Below the pieces are notes generated by a model. The model saw only the letters and a program-made list of their open reading frames with translations. It searched no databases and had not been told where the DNA came from. A stretch of 64,000 nucleotides of DNA, taken from contig NW_026516674.1 in assembly GCF_025766255.1 (NCBI RefSeq), forward strand, positions 248,001 to 312,000, written 5' to 3'. The DNA comes from Zychaea mexicana. Taxonomy: Eukaryota > Mucoromycota > Mucoromycetes > Mucorales > Lichtheimiaceae. The position numbers and the translations under genes are program-made. The first letter of the stretch is position 1. Each line of letters starts with the position of its first letter. Of this stretch, positions 45,509 to 59,994 are shown one piece after another.

Positions 45509-48500
45509 TCATGATTTTCTACCCAAGAAAACACCTAGTGGCGACGTAGCGCGTGGTCGGCCACCATTCAACGCATGCGATGACGAGGATGGAGGCTGTT
45601 GCGAGGATGCTTTCCAGCCGCTAGATGCTGATGATGAGCCGTCAAAGGAGCTTCGTCGTTCATTCATAAACTGCCGTGGTGCATGTAATGCTGTTGTGTT
45701 TGCTGATGTGGCACTGCTGCCGCGAAAGTCCGTATTGGAAGGAGGTGAAGGAGACTTGTTTGTATATTGAGAATGGTATTGCTGCTGTTGTTGCTGGGAA
45801 AGATGGCCCAAATCCACATAACCGCCCGACGACGAAGACGCGTCATCCTCTGCCGCATGGAACGAGGCGAGCTGCTTTAATCGTGTTATTTGATGTACCA
45901 ACGGCTCCAATTCTCGTGTTAAGGCTGCTGTGGCAGGCTCAATTAAATTATTTTGCAGTAACGTCTCGTGTTCGACCTTGACTGCATGCAGTGCCATCCT
46001 TTTTTCCTCGAGCTCCTTATCTAATTCTTTCCTTGTCTTCTTGAGCCCACCGACTTGTACTTCTAAGCTCTGGAGCTCCTCCTGAAGTCTTTCGATTTCG
46101 GCTTCCAGTTTGTCCTTTGTGGTTGATAACTTGGTATGTAGTTCGATCAAATAATCCGTTTCTTGTGCTGTTGCTGCTGCTCGATTGTGTTGCTCTGTTG
46201 TAGCCCCGCTTGCTTTATCGCTATTATCTCTGTTGCTAACGCCTCCTTGCTGTTCCAAATGCTCGACAGCGCGTAGAACAAGATCTTCAATCATGCGGTA
46301 CATGACGCCCGTATATTCCTCCAAGTGCTCTCGCATGCTCGACATGGACTTATCAAAATGTGTTCGTGCGTTTTCCTCGTATCGTTTCATTAGTTTTTCA
46401 TCCTTGTCGTCGCTCTTTTTCTGTTGTTCCCAATGCACATCCAGATGGCTGTTGAATGCACTTTTGACGGCTCGTCGAACGGTTTCTTCCATTCCCGTAT
46501 TGTCGTATCGATCCAGCACTCGTAGTGTACGTTCAATGAAGCTCTGCGTCCCCATTACAAGCTCTTGAATCTCTTGTAACGTCTGCTGCTGCTCCTGTTG
46601 ATTGCTGCTGCTGCTGTTGTTGCGACTGGTGCTTGGTGCTCCATTATGAAGTGCTGTGCTCTTTTCATCTTCGCCACTTTCAGCGTTATTATCTGTAGCT
46701 CGCGGGATGGGCTTCTTGTACAGTCGGTCTGCCATAACAGAAAGTCTCTCGACAGTTTGTTCCAATTGATCGGACAAAGCCGGCAAATCAGGAATGCTGC
46801 TTGCTTCTATCTGCGTGATGACATGTTGCAGAAGCTGTCCAAGAACTTTGAGGTTCTTATCATGTTCTTCCTGACCACGTGTCTGCATCTCGTCTGTGCT
46901 CTTTTCCACGGCTTCAATAATAGTTTGTTGATGGTTGGTCATGTACTCGTCAAGCTTGGTTAAAATTTCTGTAGACTGGCTCTGCTGTCCTTGCATGATG
47001 GATTCTAATTGCATTGCAATAGCATCACGTAATTGTTTTTGGGATTCGGTCGAAGAAGAATCGTCGCTTTCCTTATTATTGGTTGTCATCAGTTTGTCTT
47101 GCAGTTCTTCCAACATGGATTGGACGGCTTCCATTCTTGCTTTATCGATATGAACAGCCTTGTTCTCGTCTTCGGCTTGCTCCAGGTAACATGTCATCAA
47201 TCGGTTCTGCGAAAGCTGAACCATTTCAACCATTTGCATCATCACATCGAATTTTCCTGCAAATGTAATCTTTTTGTTGCTGTTGCTGTCATTGTCTTTA
47301 AAGTCGCTAAGCTCTTGTTCGTTGTCGTCATCATCGCCACTCAACTCATGTCGCAAGGCCATAACTTGTGCGTTCAGCTTTTCGACCGCGTCAGCGTTAC
47401 CATCGTGTTGACTCTTATTGTTGTCTTCAAAGAACCGCATCATATCGATTTGCAGGTCGGTCCATCCCTTGCGTGCTTCACCAAGTGCATCATTGAGCTT
47501 GTTTACCCCTGCTTTTATTTCGACAATATGGCTCTGGACAAGTGGACCGGATTCGCTCTTGATCTCTTCGCGAAGCGCGTGCAAGTTGTACCGGACCTGG
47601 GCAACGGTGTTCTTGATAGATGACTCTTGATTATTTTTATCCTCCTCATCATTGTCACTGGAGGAGCTGGTGTAATCGTCGTCCCGTCTTCGACGTCGTC
47701 TATGGTTGCTGCTACGTGTCGACGGCTTGCGCTTGGACTGGTGATGGTAGTATGCGTGCTGCTGCTGCTGCTGTTGTTGTTGTTGATGCTGCTTGCCCTG
47801 TTTCTCCAGCACCTCCACACGCGCACGCCACTCAGCCACTTCCATCTTGTGTTGCGCAATGGCATCCGTATACATTTTTTGCTGCTCTTCCATATCTTCC
47901 TCGTGCGATTTCTTAGCGCGCTGCAACTCTTTCTCCAATCCATTTGCTTTCGTCCGCCATACGTTCAGCTCCCCTTCCAGAAGTTCACACCGAGTATCCA
48001 TCGCCTGCTGCATATCATCCAGGTCATTTGCCATTTCTTTCTCACGTACACTGTGCTCTCCTTGGCGTCGATGAGCATCTCTTTGCAAGGCACTTATTTG
48101 ATTATGCAATTGATCATTTTCGGATTGTAAGCTGTCGACGGCGGACTGCAGCTCCCGGTTGACTTGGTCAGCGCTAACGATGCGTGATTGCAGCTCGGTA
48201 TGCGTAGCCATCGATACTTTACCCATAATCGATGTCAGCGCATCGATCCATGCTTTACGTGTGGCAATATCGTCGGTAGCTAGGATCACGTCGTCGCGTT
48301 TCACAAGAATACGGAATTCCCATTTGATGCCGGCCCGGTATTCTTGAGCTCGTGGCTCTACTTCGACGGCCTCGCTCATGTCGAATGTCTGGATATGACT
48401 CGAGAACTAGACAATTATTTTAGCAAAATTGTTCTTATCTTATTCAAAAAAACTTGATGAATCACCTTGTCATCCTTGTAGAGATACAGACCACCTGGCT

Positions 48501-49284
48501 TGATGGAATTTCCATGTTTTGCAACAGCATACACTTGTTTCCATTGCTACATGTACCGAGCGAGCCACGCCTTTAGTATAAAGCTCATCTCACCGCCATC
48601 ATTCCATAACAGTGTCATAAAAGCTAGCTTACCATGAGTCCGTTCTTCCGATACACCCATCCTTCGCGTGCAACCTGCGTAGAGGCATAATCAGTAAGTG
48701 ATTCATTATACGCATCAAATATAGATATAAGCTGCTATTTCTCTACACACCTTGCCCTCTTGGCTTGCTCCTCCTGTACTCAAACGTCTTCGCGGCGGGG
48801 CTTGCGGGCTCTTGATGGATGCTCCGGACGTAGACAGTTGATCTGTTCGAATCGAAGCAGGATGGGGCTGCGCCGTCATTCCACTATTTCCTCCGTCTTC
48901 CATACGCTGTTCTTGCTCTTCCTCATCATCGGATTCTTGGTGAGAAGGGGAAGCAAATCGCTGTATCACAAGCGGGGATGATGAACGGCCCGTGGATCCG
49001 CTTTGGATACTGCTATTGCTGCTGTGAGCCGAACTATGCGAGCTCCGGACGGAACCCGACGGACTGGGCCCTTCACTGGACTTTTGCATCAGCCATTGAT
49101 GCTGCTGTTGCAATGCTGCTACGGATTTACCAGCAGGTACAGGACGGCGAGAAAGCTTGAATTCGTCGGCGGTTGCTGTTTTCGTAGGGTTAGGTGATTG
49201 ACTGTACGACATGGCCACACTGCTCGGGCGGATATTAGGATCGGAACGGCGCCAGTCTTTGCTGCTGCTATAGTTTCCGTACAT
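45509..49284 (-). CDS. PH-domain protein with long coiled coils
   Basis: Four exons join in phase: 49284-48751, 48674-48633, 48546-48466 and 48406-45509 (1,184 residues). Residues 1-178 are Ser-rich and disordered. A PH domain follows, built from all exons: REGWVYRKNG, WKQVYAVAKHG, GGLYLYKDDK, KWEFRILVKRDDVILATDD and RKAWIDALTSIMG (Trp of the last helix conserved). The remaining 900 residues are largely coiled coil with heptads (LQSAVDSLQSENDQLHNQIS, IERLQEELQSLEVQVGGLKK), broken by a Gln/His and Arg-rich patch. The tail is low-complexity. It is probably a membrane-associated scaffold, perhaps at the cell cortex. That is inference from architecture; no named homologue is claimed. Confidence 0.8.
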
Positions 49285-51009
49285 GTAGTTTTAAAAGATG
49301 TTGTTGACTAGAATACGGAAAAAATTAAAGAGAGGATAAAGAAAGATGGAGTTTGTGAGTGAAAGCGTGTGTGTGTGTATTCAATGAAAGCATATGCTAG
49401 ACAACAAGCAGTTTCCTTTTTTGGAGAGAATGAAAATAATGCCGGATTTTGGATTATTGTTGTTGCCTCTACATATGCTCTTTCTATCATCGACGCATCA
49501 GATCAATCATAGAAATACATTCTTTCTATTTATAACAGCACGCGTTGTGTGAAGTTGCATCGAACAATGATAAGCAACGACGATGGACGTAACTCTTTCC
49601 ATAAGTGCAAAAATTTGCCTGCTGCTTATGCACGTAGGTCAGAAAACGTTAAAAGCTCTTTCGCTTGCTGACGCATATATTGGAAGCGGTTTTTGATATG
49701 GTACAAAAGACTCTAATCAATCATGTATATGTTCTTCTGGCACGAATCGACTTACATTTTCGATTTCTGACAGCAGAGCTATTACGTGACGACTCTCTTC
49801 CATTACTTTTGTAACTCTGCTTGTCGTGACAGCTCACTTGGTCTATTGTTAGCAATACATCACCCTTCCATTTTATGATTATATAAGTTTGGTAGCAATC
49901 AAAAGTTCATACTATCTCTGTTATCAAAATATAGAAAACTTAACGACTCCAATGGCACACACTATTACATATTTGAAACGTAAATCTTGGATTCAATGGT
50001 CCTTTGGACCAGCAATTATATAAGATCCTCTACGTTTCTCCTAGCGCAAAGTTGACAGCCATTACTGCATATAGTGTCAATAACTAGATTTTGAAGCAAA
50101 AATGGGCCGTACATTGATTTGGGTCTAATTTGAATGTTGTACCGAGTTGCATGATGTATGTACAACGTACTAGGTGCTTCCTTCTTGAGCCGCTACGATA
50201 CACACGCAGGTTGTTGTTTGAAACTGCTCCTATCATAGTTCCATTCAATTGCAGTGGCGATATTTGAAAAAAGAGCTATCCACAAACTATAAATATCTAT
50301 ATATAGATGGCTTTTTTAAGTAGTGATGAGCAGCTAATCAACCATTTTTTTCTCAATTAAAATCAATATCCGTGGATATTGTACTGTATCAGTTCGAGCT
50401 TCAAAATTCAAAGTGTGGTTAGTCGTTGTCATGGTGAGCTAAAAGAGATAACCATAGCAACAGACAAAAGGGACGTAACTAAGTACATAATAGCGATGGA
50501 TTTAACATGTCAGAACTATTACCATCCCACTAAATCTCCCCAGTATATACATCAAACAGCCGAAATAAACAAAACAATCAACAGCAGCAAATTCCTTGTT
50601 TGTCAACCTCAAACTTCCTAAAAACAAACATGCCGCTTTTGGGAGTGACAGCTTTGATAGCTTAAGAACCTTAATAATAGTATAGGCCAACTAAGCGGGG
50701 TGTTGAGCAAGCAGTGGGAAAATTTGGATAAGCAGCAAGCAAAACCCTTGACCTTTTTATCCGGCGCGCTTCCTCTTCCACTTTACTGCTCTCTCTGTCT
50801 CTCTCTCTTTCCTCTCCTCACCACACACACACACATACTCTTACGCACACCCAACCTCTACTCCCTCGTACATTCGAAACCCACTTAGCTAAAACATACA
50901 TACACATACCGCTTTTGTCTACGCCTGAATTCGAGGGAGTTCTGGGATTAAGAGCAGAATATAGCCGACGACACCAACAATTATAAACTCTAACGAAAAA
51001 AACCAAATC
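49285..51009. other. intergenic region between divergent genes
   Basis: 1.7 kb between the starts of the PH-domain gene (-) and the DCAF7 gene (+). It holds both promoters. C/T-rich and CA-rich tracts (50790-50835) precede the DCAF7 start. No gene is supported. Confidence 0.5.
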
Positions 51010-52819
51010 ATGGACAATCATTCTCGACGTTACCCATACGGTTATGGCCAGCCATCCGGTATATCTGAGTCAGCACCTGCACATTCCTCCCATCTTCCAC
51101 CTCCTCCGCCGCAAAATGCACAGCCATTGCCGTCCAAAGAGATATATCAATACGACGCACCATGGCCTTTGTATGCGCTGGACTGGTGTAAAGTGCCTCA
51201 TGAACGGAAAGGGTTTCGGATGGCCATTGGAAGTCTCATTGAAGAAAGTAACAACAAGGTATGATTGTATAACCAAATATGTCTGTACTCCCTCCCCCCT
51301 TCCGTCGGGTCCACCCGTTTTCGATCCTCTTTAGAGTTCCCATACAAATTTAGGAAGATACACACAGATACCAGTTTAAATAATCGATGTTTCGTAATTA
51401 GCTACAAGTGATTGCACGCACTGATACGCTTGAAGGAGCCAATGTATACTCTGGTCAGCCCACGCCTGACTTTACAGTAGTCGCAGAAGCGGGTGTACAT
51501 TATCCAACAACGAGGGTGTTATGGGAACCTTGGAGAGTAAGTTTCTTTAGGGGAAAGAGCTAATGCCAGGAGAAATGGAAATAAGGATGAAGGGCTAAAC
51601 GTGTGTATGGTAATCATTTAGAGCGATTCCTGGCGCTCAGATCTTCTTGCTACAACGGGTGATATTTTGCGAATATGGGAACTGGTGGATCATCCACGGT
51701 ACGGAACGACAAGCAACTCCATCAACAGCTCGAGTGGGCGAAACAGTCCACCTTATTACATGCAGCAGCTCGTGAAAAAGGCCGAGCTAGCAAACGTAAG
51801 ATATACACGATGGGGGGTTTTTTTATATAATACACTTTATTAAAAAAAGGGATGAGAGGTTAATTTTGGAAACCACCATTCATTGTCTAGACAAAACAAA
51901 CAGACTTCTGTGCACCATTGACATCGTTTGATTGGAACGAGACAGATCCATCATTAATAGTGACATCAAGTATCGACACAACATGTACAGTGTGGAACGT
52001 CGAGACAAATCAGGCAAAAACACAGCTCATTGCTCATGACAGCGATGTGTATGATGTGGCGTTTATGCATGGATCGCCGGATATATTTGCAAGTGTGGGT
52101 GCGGATGGTTCTGTACGATTGTTTGATTTGAGGTGACTATAACGTCCTTTACTATAGATTGCATATGACAACAGTTGAAACATTTGTTTTACTAACAAAT
52201 GGGTGGGTTGCATTATCGACATAGATCGCTAGAACATTCGACGATCCTGTATGAAGCAGCACCCAACGGTGCGAGTGGAGGAAGTAATAACCATAGCACT
52301 CCTGGTGCACGCAGCAACGGCAACATGGTGAATGCAGCAACATGTCCACTTTTGCGTCTACAATTCAACCGCAACAACACCAATTTACTGGCAACATTCC
52401 ACATGGATTCCTCCTCCGTACTCGTCCTCGATATCCGTTACCCAAGCACACCCACCGCAGAACTCGTCAAGAGCCACCAGGGCAGTATTAACGGAATCAG
52501 CTGGTCTCCGAGCCAGGCCGGGCAACTGTGCACTGGCGGGGATGACGGACAAGTGCTTGTATGGGATATCAACAATGGAGGAGCAGGAGGCGGCGCTGGA
52601 GCAGCGGCAGCTGAGCAACATCAACACAACTCGCATCATTCACGACAACAACAGTATCATCAACAGCAGCGATATAGCCAACATACCCCACGATCTATCC
52701 AGGATCCCATTTTAGCGTACTCTGCTGGATCTGAAGTCAGTTCACTCTCATGGAGTAAAGGCGTGCCTGACTGGATTGGTATTGGATTCGGAAGAACAGT
52801 GCAGGCGCTGCGCGTATGA
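51010..52819 (+). CDS. DCAF7: DCAF7/WDR68-type WD40 protein
   Basis: Five exons join in phase: 51010-51258, 51402-51536, 51622-51795, 51891-52132 and 52225-52819 (464 residues; the human protein has 342). Diagnostic blocks: [117 protein letters not shown] and the end [19 protein letters not shown]...LRV. In animals and plants (HAN11/TTG1) this scaffold binds DYRK/HIPK kinases and CUL4-DDB1. The extra length comes from a proline-rich N-terminus and two Asn/Gly and Gln/His insertions inside blades. It is one of the best supported genes in the window. Confidence 0.93.
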
Positions 52820-53054
52820 AAGAAAACAAAAAGAACAAACAAAAGACCGTGATTACGTGTTTCAAAAAAAGTAAAATTGTAGATGTGTACATATGAAAGA
52901 ATGCTTGTTATGTGTCAGAAATGGGTGAGGATGAGGGTGTATCTGAGGCGAAGGGCCCGGGTATATACGCAAGGTGACGGGGGTGTATTATAGGTATCAA
53001 AAGGTGGGTCTGGAAAGAGATTAGAGATTTGGGAAGAGAGTTTCAAAATGTCTA

Positions 53055-54399
53055 TTATCGAAGAGTCGCCAGCAGGACAAAGATCATGGATAATGTGACA
53101 ATGGTGATGAACGGGCCCCAGTGCCGGACTCGGGCCCATACGGCTTCGGTCCGTGTGGTCGTACGAGCTTGCGCTTGCAGGATCTCGAGCCGATCCGCCA
53201 TACTCATGCTCTTGCTAAATCCTTCAATCGACGTCGTGATCCGCTCATGCTGCTCTCGTAGAACTTGAAGTTGAGGGACTCGATCATCAGTTTCTTTCAA
53301 CATGGATTTCAAATTTATAACGCCATCGAGTCGTCCAAAAGTGACGGCTGCATTGACGCGCTATACTCGTTAAATGGAGTAAGTAAAAGTGTTACACAAA
53401 ATGTACGTGTATCTTGGCAAAATTATTCTTCTTTCTTACTTCAGTTTGAGCGTCGAGGTACTTAAGCTTCTCCATGTATTCTGTGATCTCTGCTTTGTTT
53501 GATTCAATCTTTTGCTCTTCCAAATGTATCAGGTATTCGAATCGAGAAATGCCTTCTTTTAAATGACCTACGAGTTTCTGTGCGTTTCTAAACCATATAT
53601 CCATAAACTAGGTTATTAGACATTAAGATGTTCGACTTGACTAGCATTACGGCTACTGCTACTAGTAATTACGTACATTGAGGCGATGCTTTCATGGTCG
53701 AAACAGGGCGCTTGGGACCCAGTAGGGTACCAATCAGTAGGTACGACAAAGTTTTGCATCTGGGATTTGATTTCATGCAGGTCGCACGAGACCTCAGGTG
53801 TTGATGGCGCTGCAGATGATGATGACGATGACCACATGTTTTTCTTGGTATTTCTTTTGATTCGTGGCCGATGTGATGCTGCGTCGGTTAATTCGGATAC
53901 CTCGGTATATGCTGTATACTCGGGTGATACTAAGTAAACAAAGGAAAAAAGAGGGGGTCAATGCACTCGCCCACACACACGCACGAATAAGTTAATTACA
54001 CTGTGCTGCCCGGCGATAGACTTCAGCAGTGGTCGTACTGTTGCTGATGCCAGAAGAGTCTTTTCGTTTCAGCCGACGTACGCTATTCATAAGACGCGAT
54101 ACCCCTAGAATAGGATTTGGCCGTTTGCTGTTAACAGCAGGAGTAGCAGTAGCAGCAGGAGTGCTTAGTTGTCGTTGTCGTTGTTGTTGCTGTTGTTGAT
54201 AATGATAATGCTGCTGCCGTCCTCTTCCCCGTCGTCGCAGTGGTGGTGGTGGGGGTGCTGGTGGTTGCTGCTGTCGAGGAAACGAATTTATAAACGGCTG
54301 AACCAATGCCGGATGTCGCCACTGTAATGAGGTAGTTGACAATGACGCGGCTTGAACATGGCCCAATTCAATCAAATTCCTGACTTCTTCAAACTCCAT
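53055..54399 (-). CDS. unknown tail-anchored coiled-coil protein
   Basis: Four exons join in phase: 54399-54000, 53929-53673, 53607-53440 and 53360-53055 (376 residues). It begins MEFEEVRNLIELGHVQAASL and then has a Pro-, Arg- and Gln-rich stretch. A conserved-looking middle (MQNFVVPTDWYPTGSQAPCF) is followed by helical, heptad-like segments (LIHLEEQKIESNKAEITEYM; VPQLQVLREQHERITTSIEG). The last 20 residues (FITIVTLSMIFVLLATLR) form one hydrophobic span at the C-terminus, so it is probably a tail-anchored membrane protein facing the cytosol. A SNARE or a membrane tether would fit the layout, but no SNARE motif is clear and I do not recognise the family. Confidence 0.65.
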
Positions 54400-57300
54400 A
54401 CTATGTGAGGAAGTATATAAGGTACAACAAGAAAAAAAGAAAAAAGAGAGAAGATATTAGTTGCCCATTTACACACGCTATTCGCTTGCCCTGAAATCTC
54501 TCTCTTTCAAATACACTCTTGTCTTTTTTAGGTAATTGGATCCCAAATCGGGTCGTGTTTGCATTCGCGACCTTCCACCTGATTAGGTGATCAACTGGAG
54601 ATTCTGAGCGGCAAACCAAACGAGCAATTTAAAACGCACACACACAACCCTCGCGTTCTATATATTGCCGACCGCCAAGACTTGAACTGAAGGGGTTCGT
54701 ATCAAAGGCAGTATAATTAACCTGTTTCAGTTCACTAAATAAATAATGAACGATTGGGGTGTAAATTGTATATGTCTTGGCTTAAAATTAGCAAAACATT
54801 ATGCAGTGTATCTATCGCCAATTATCACGTACATGCAATGTTGGCCAATGATAATCCCATATTTGTGTTATCTCAATGTTTGTTCATATTGCCTTTCCAA
54901 TAGCACAATGAAGAAGTTTAAAAGTATTGTCATCCTCAAATCGTCCCTCTGACCATTGAGCTTTAGTAACATATACATTCTTCACCATATTGACTTCAAG
55001 ACTATTCAATCTCTGTCTAATTATTGATTCACCTCGAAATATCATACACGCTGAAAAACAATAACCACCAGTCTCCATAAAAGCTGTGACGATGTTCTTA
55101 AGCGGGGTAAGCTTGGATTGGACTCTAATGTGGTGCTTTGTCTCGCCCAGGGTCCGATCAGAATAAATCGTATCCACTACACGTCATAGCATGCGTAAAG
55201 ATTGCAAAGCGTAATTTCCGATTATCTATTTTCGTGCTACAGCGCATTATAAGGTAAGAATGAATGATACTAACTTCGCGCCTCAATCAAGATTAAGAAA
55301 AAAGGCAGCGGATTTCAGGTCAAGTAACTACTGTATATACATATAATGAGCAGAAACTCTTACGAAAGTTTTAGAGGTTCGGACATTTCTAGGATCTGGA
55401 ATATCGGAGCACTGCTGGGAACAAATGCTGACTTCTGGCGGCAAAGATGACGGTGATGCAAAAAAGAAGATGTTGTCAGCAAACGCACACTCTCCTTTGC
55501 GTTTTGTTTCTTGTCCCAGATATTTGTTTTGTTCACAGTCTTTATTTCACAAATACTACGATTCACTGATGCATAAAACGAGAACTATACCAGAACAGCT
55601 TATCTGAGTTTGCTGAAATGACGATCAATGTTTCTGAAGTATGTCAAAGGCGCTCAGAGTACATTGTTAGGAACACTGAAAGTCCTACAGCGAGTTATAC
55701 GAACATCTTTTCTCAAGTATGCGGATCCACTTATCCCTTCACAATGAAATGCGCATTAGACGACACAGATGACGCAAGCTTTGTGGAGTGGATATATGTT
55801 GGATTAAACAAGACTGCCTGCCAAACCTAGGTGATGTTCAGACCTTTCGACAAGGCATATATTCCGCCACCTGATGAAGTACGCCAATGACGTTTGAAAG
55901 CAGCTACAACCAAGTAAAGCCAATCGCTGTAACAACTATATACAGGTTCAATTACGAGCGCTTGCTCTTGAAAATTGCAAAGGTGGCCTTCTTAAAGCAG
56001 CTTCCCACCTCTTACTGGGCCCAGAAGCACTTGGTGCTATCATAAAGTCATCCATCATCGAACGACACAAGTGCTTTAACACTATGAACGCCTACAGCGG
56101 AAGTTTCGGTGGCAGTTAGTAGCAGTAGCAGTATTTTCAAGATTGATGATAACAATTTTTTGGCGACGACCCGACAATGAGGATGATTCACTCTACTATC
56201 ACGAAAGGTCTACATAAAACAATATTTTTAACTTGACAGTACCGTGCATGTTCTAAACAATTTTATGATGAAACACATGAATAATTTAAACGGATACAAA
56301 AAGCTTTGCAGGAGAGGGATACTTTGAGATAAAATGTAAGAATTAAGATCTTACAAGTGACAGTGTGAGCAATACAAAAGTGCAAACGCCCACGCCCTAC
56401 GTAATTAATGTTGCCTCCATTGTTGGATCTACCAGCAGTGATAAGTCGAGTGCAAGCCGTAAAACAGCTGCTATTTTACGAAATGTTGAGCCTGAGTAAA
56501 GATTAACAGATACGTATGGACGCAGCAAAAGAAGTCATCTATGAAAACTCACGGAACGATTAATCGAAAGAAGATTATCGAGAAAGGTCGTAAATAAGGC
56601 TATTGCATAATGTACGCGAAGCTCTTAACAGTTTAAAGTCGATATATCGAGAAATGAAAGCAGAAGCCCAGTGATGATTATGAATTTGTCCTGAAACACC
56701 ACACACAAATTCACATAAGGCATATATATCTTTCACTTGCACTATATCTACTACAATAAAATCTTAACAGATGAGCATCTAACTTGGTCATTCTAAAGAG
56801 ACTACAATATTACTTACTGATCTAGTGAAGTGAAGCATATCTATAGTACTGAAAGGATGAGGAGGATCGAAGGATCGTGATATTCTGCATTCATAACGGA
56901 GAGAAGAGATCAGACTTAGTGAAATGATGTGTGTCCAAGTATGATCAGGCTTGTAGTGCAGCTTTCATCGATTGGTGGTCAAGTTTGAATGCTACATTAA
57001 TATTGACAGTGCACCTTTTGTTTCCTGACCCGCCGCAGAATATGTAATCTTTTTGCAGAATATCGCCTATTGATAATAAAAGCACCCATGGACAATGAGT
57101 TCCCTTTATATCTGAACATGCCCTACCCATAGATTTGTGGACACTAGGTTCTTAATGAAATAATTACCTGAGTATTGTATGTAAGAATAGTAAATAAATA
57201 GTAACGGGACATATGATAAGTTTAAATGATTATCTTCACTATCATCATTATTCATTATCACCATCACCTGCCTTAATTAAAGATGTACAATGAAGGATCA

Positions 57301-59852
57301 TGTATGTTTGACGCTATGATTGAACAGTGGCACCATTGGTATCTAATAGCAACATGTGCTGTGTGATGTGTGGGATGAAGCCAACTGCACGCATGCATGC
57401 AGCTGGCTAAGGGGGTGGCCCACCAGCAGCAAAAGCGGCAGCGGCGGCAGCAGGCATACGTTTTGCATATGTAAGCGTTTCGGATGCTATTGAGAAAGGT
57501 TCCTCTCTCAGTCTTGTAATATACATTAGACGGAAAGCATAATGTATGTCGGGTTTCCCCGAATGATGGCCGTGTAACTATGCATCAGGGTCTTAATGCT
57601 GCTGAAAGGGAATAAAAGACCTATGGGAATGAGTAATTCAACTACATAAGACACCGGACCCCCAAATGTTGCGCTTTCACACATAGAATCTGCTCGAATT
57701 GACCGATGCCCAGAGATATGCAGATCACGTCAAATTTAAAATTATCTGCCTTTGCTACTACTACTTTTCTGGTTGATCACCATCATCTTTTACTTAACAA
57801 ACACTGAAAAGGGCTTATTTACTCTACAAGGATGTAGAAGTATCATGTTTGTTTTTTGAAGTAATGTTTGAGCCCTCTTCGCCTGAGTTTCATAGTGTAC
57901 AATAATCGAGGACTCTTTTTTCCCGTTGGCGTGCCACACCTCCTTCAGTAGTGCGTGACTCAGCTCGACAATGGGTGATATCAGAAAAAGCACTATTTTT
58001 AGAAGGCTTGATGATAGAACCCATTTACTGTATATGGTAATAAAAACAGGTATCATTTTTTTTAATAATCCAGAATCAGCTACTACATGTTCTATCTATA
58101 GCTGTTTACGCTATCAGATAAATGTAATTTATTCGTAGAAATATGCGGTCAACGAGCCATTTGCATAATACGTTTTCTTCGTACGGTTTTCCGGATGGAA
58201 AGAAAAAACTTGGCACGCGCCAAAGTACATAAGGTTTAGAAGAAAAGGAGAAGAGCATACTTGTTTGGATCTTCTCACAATACAGCAGGCACTACTTACT
58301 ATCATGATAACTGCATCAGCATATACACACACACCTCCGCAATGGTAGCAGAGTATCTTGATCATTATTGCGCGAATAGCCTTAAAAGACCTTTGGGTTT
58401 TTAGAAGTTTTGTCACGTTTCTTCTCATAGAGGGAGTGTTTATTGATTGCGGTCAAGCCAATAGATGGATCCTGTTTTCGCCACCATGATTTAAGCTTTG
58501 GTGCTGTTAGAGAAAGCCCCCTTTAGTTTGTAGTATGAGCATACTAGCTACTTACCGCACATATGGATTTCTTCGTTATCAATCTTTATTTGAGGTCTTT
58601 CGTATAGGTCGATGATGTGCACATACTAAGTGACCTCTTCTTGTAGACGATGTTTTGGAAGAATTTAGCGTTTGATGCCTGGACGGTGGATCGGGACACG
58701 ACAAGAGGCATCCCGATTTGTGGTACCAATGATGTAGCGGGTGTAATTGCGATGTACCTAAAACACCTACCATTTTGTAAGCTGGAAAAATTCCCCATTG
58801 TTTGTGTATTGTCGTCACATTGTATGTTGTTCTTGAAGGAATTAAATGTTGAGGGGCGGGGGCACATAAACACAAACACACACACACGCACACACGTCCA
58901 CGAGCTTCTTTTTGCGCATGTACAGATTATATATACATTAGCTATTACTACTAGTATTACGTATGATGTCTTCCCCCCCCCCAGTTAGGTACAGATGTTC
59001 TCTCCTTAATTCCAAAAAAAAAAAGAGACAAGAGTACTGAGGAAATCGCCACCCTTGCATCTTACTGGGTTCTCGCCACCTGATTGATTGGCTGGACCCT
59101 GATGATAGTTACCGACCTTGGAGCAGATGCAAAAGCGGGGTAATCGTTTTGGGGGAGGGTAGTAAAAAAAAAAAAAGGTGTGGAGGAGCAACAGTCGGAC
59201 GGAGCAAAGAGGAATTCAGGAGGTTGGGATTGTCAGGGATGCAAAATGTGGGAGGGCGCATCCATTCGAACTCAAATTTGGGACTCTACCCCAGGGCGAG
59301 ACGAGCGGTGGGGGTTGTGAGAAGGGCAGGTAAGAAACCAAGGTGGAACGATGTCTTTTTCTGTGCTGCTTCTTCTTCTTCTTGTTGCTGCTGGACACAA
59401 CAATAAAACCGATGGAAGGATCGACTGGAACACTTGCCAAAAAAACCAAGAAAAATTAACCTCATGATGCAGCCAATTAACGGGATAAAACCTTCAAAAT
59501 CATTCGCTCTGTTACCCAATGCAGTAGTCGCGCCTGCCTTATTTGGACAAGTCAGCTCACGCAGTTTCAAGGAGAACTTTTTCTTTTTTGTTGTTGCCTG
59601 GACGACTCTCTGAGAGAACACTGCTCCTGCCTTGCAAGAAGAGGGTCAGTAGCAGCGCCAGTAAAGTGGGATATGAGACATAATGGCAATTAAAGAAGAA
59701 GAGGAAGCTGCTGCTACTATTCATAGTGTCTGTCTCTTGTTTTTGCATTGAAATTAAAAAGCCAAGATGAGACGCACACTCGCTGTTTTAGGCATGAGTT
59801 GCGGAACCTTTTTTGTTCTGTTTGAGCTGCAGAAATGGGATTGCCTTCAAGT

Positions 59853-59884
<32 letters not shown>

Positions 59885-59994
59885 CAGCTTATATAAAACT
59901 GACGGTAACTCACGGCGCACGCATCCTTTTTCCATTTTTCCCTCTTTTCCTTTCCTTTTCACTTTTGTTTCTCCTCAACACACCCTAGTGCAAC
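54400..59994. other. long intergenic region without a supported gene
   Basis: 5.6 kb. Frames at 54884-55177 (minus), 55618-55830 (plus), 57790-58056 (minus) and 58579-58893 (minus) have no recognised motif and no supporting neighbours. There are A/C-rich simple repeats (58871-58895), a homopolymer C run (58973-58982) and A/G-rich stretches near 59164. It may hold decayed mobile DNA or non-coding RNA genes that I cannot see. Confidence 0.45.
59853..59883 (+). repeat. (AGC)n trinucleotide run upstream of the FYVE gene
   Basis: About ten uninterrupted AGC units lie 112 bases before the FYVE-protein start, probably in its 5' UTR or promoter. Confidence 0.85.

Noticed and set aside
47033..48130. 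Several long plus-strand frames over the PH/coiled-coil gene
   Set aside because: They are antisense shadows of the long minus-strand coiled-coil exon, rich in Leu/Val/Cys from Glu/Gln codons.
58579..58893. Two overlapping minus-strand frames of about 100 codons
   Set aside because: They are in different frames, start in a CA/TG simple repeat and show no domain.
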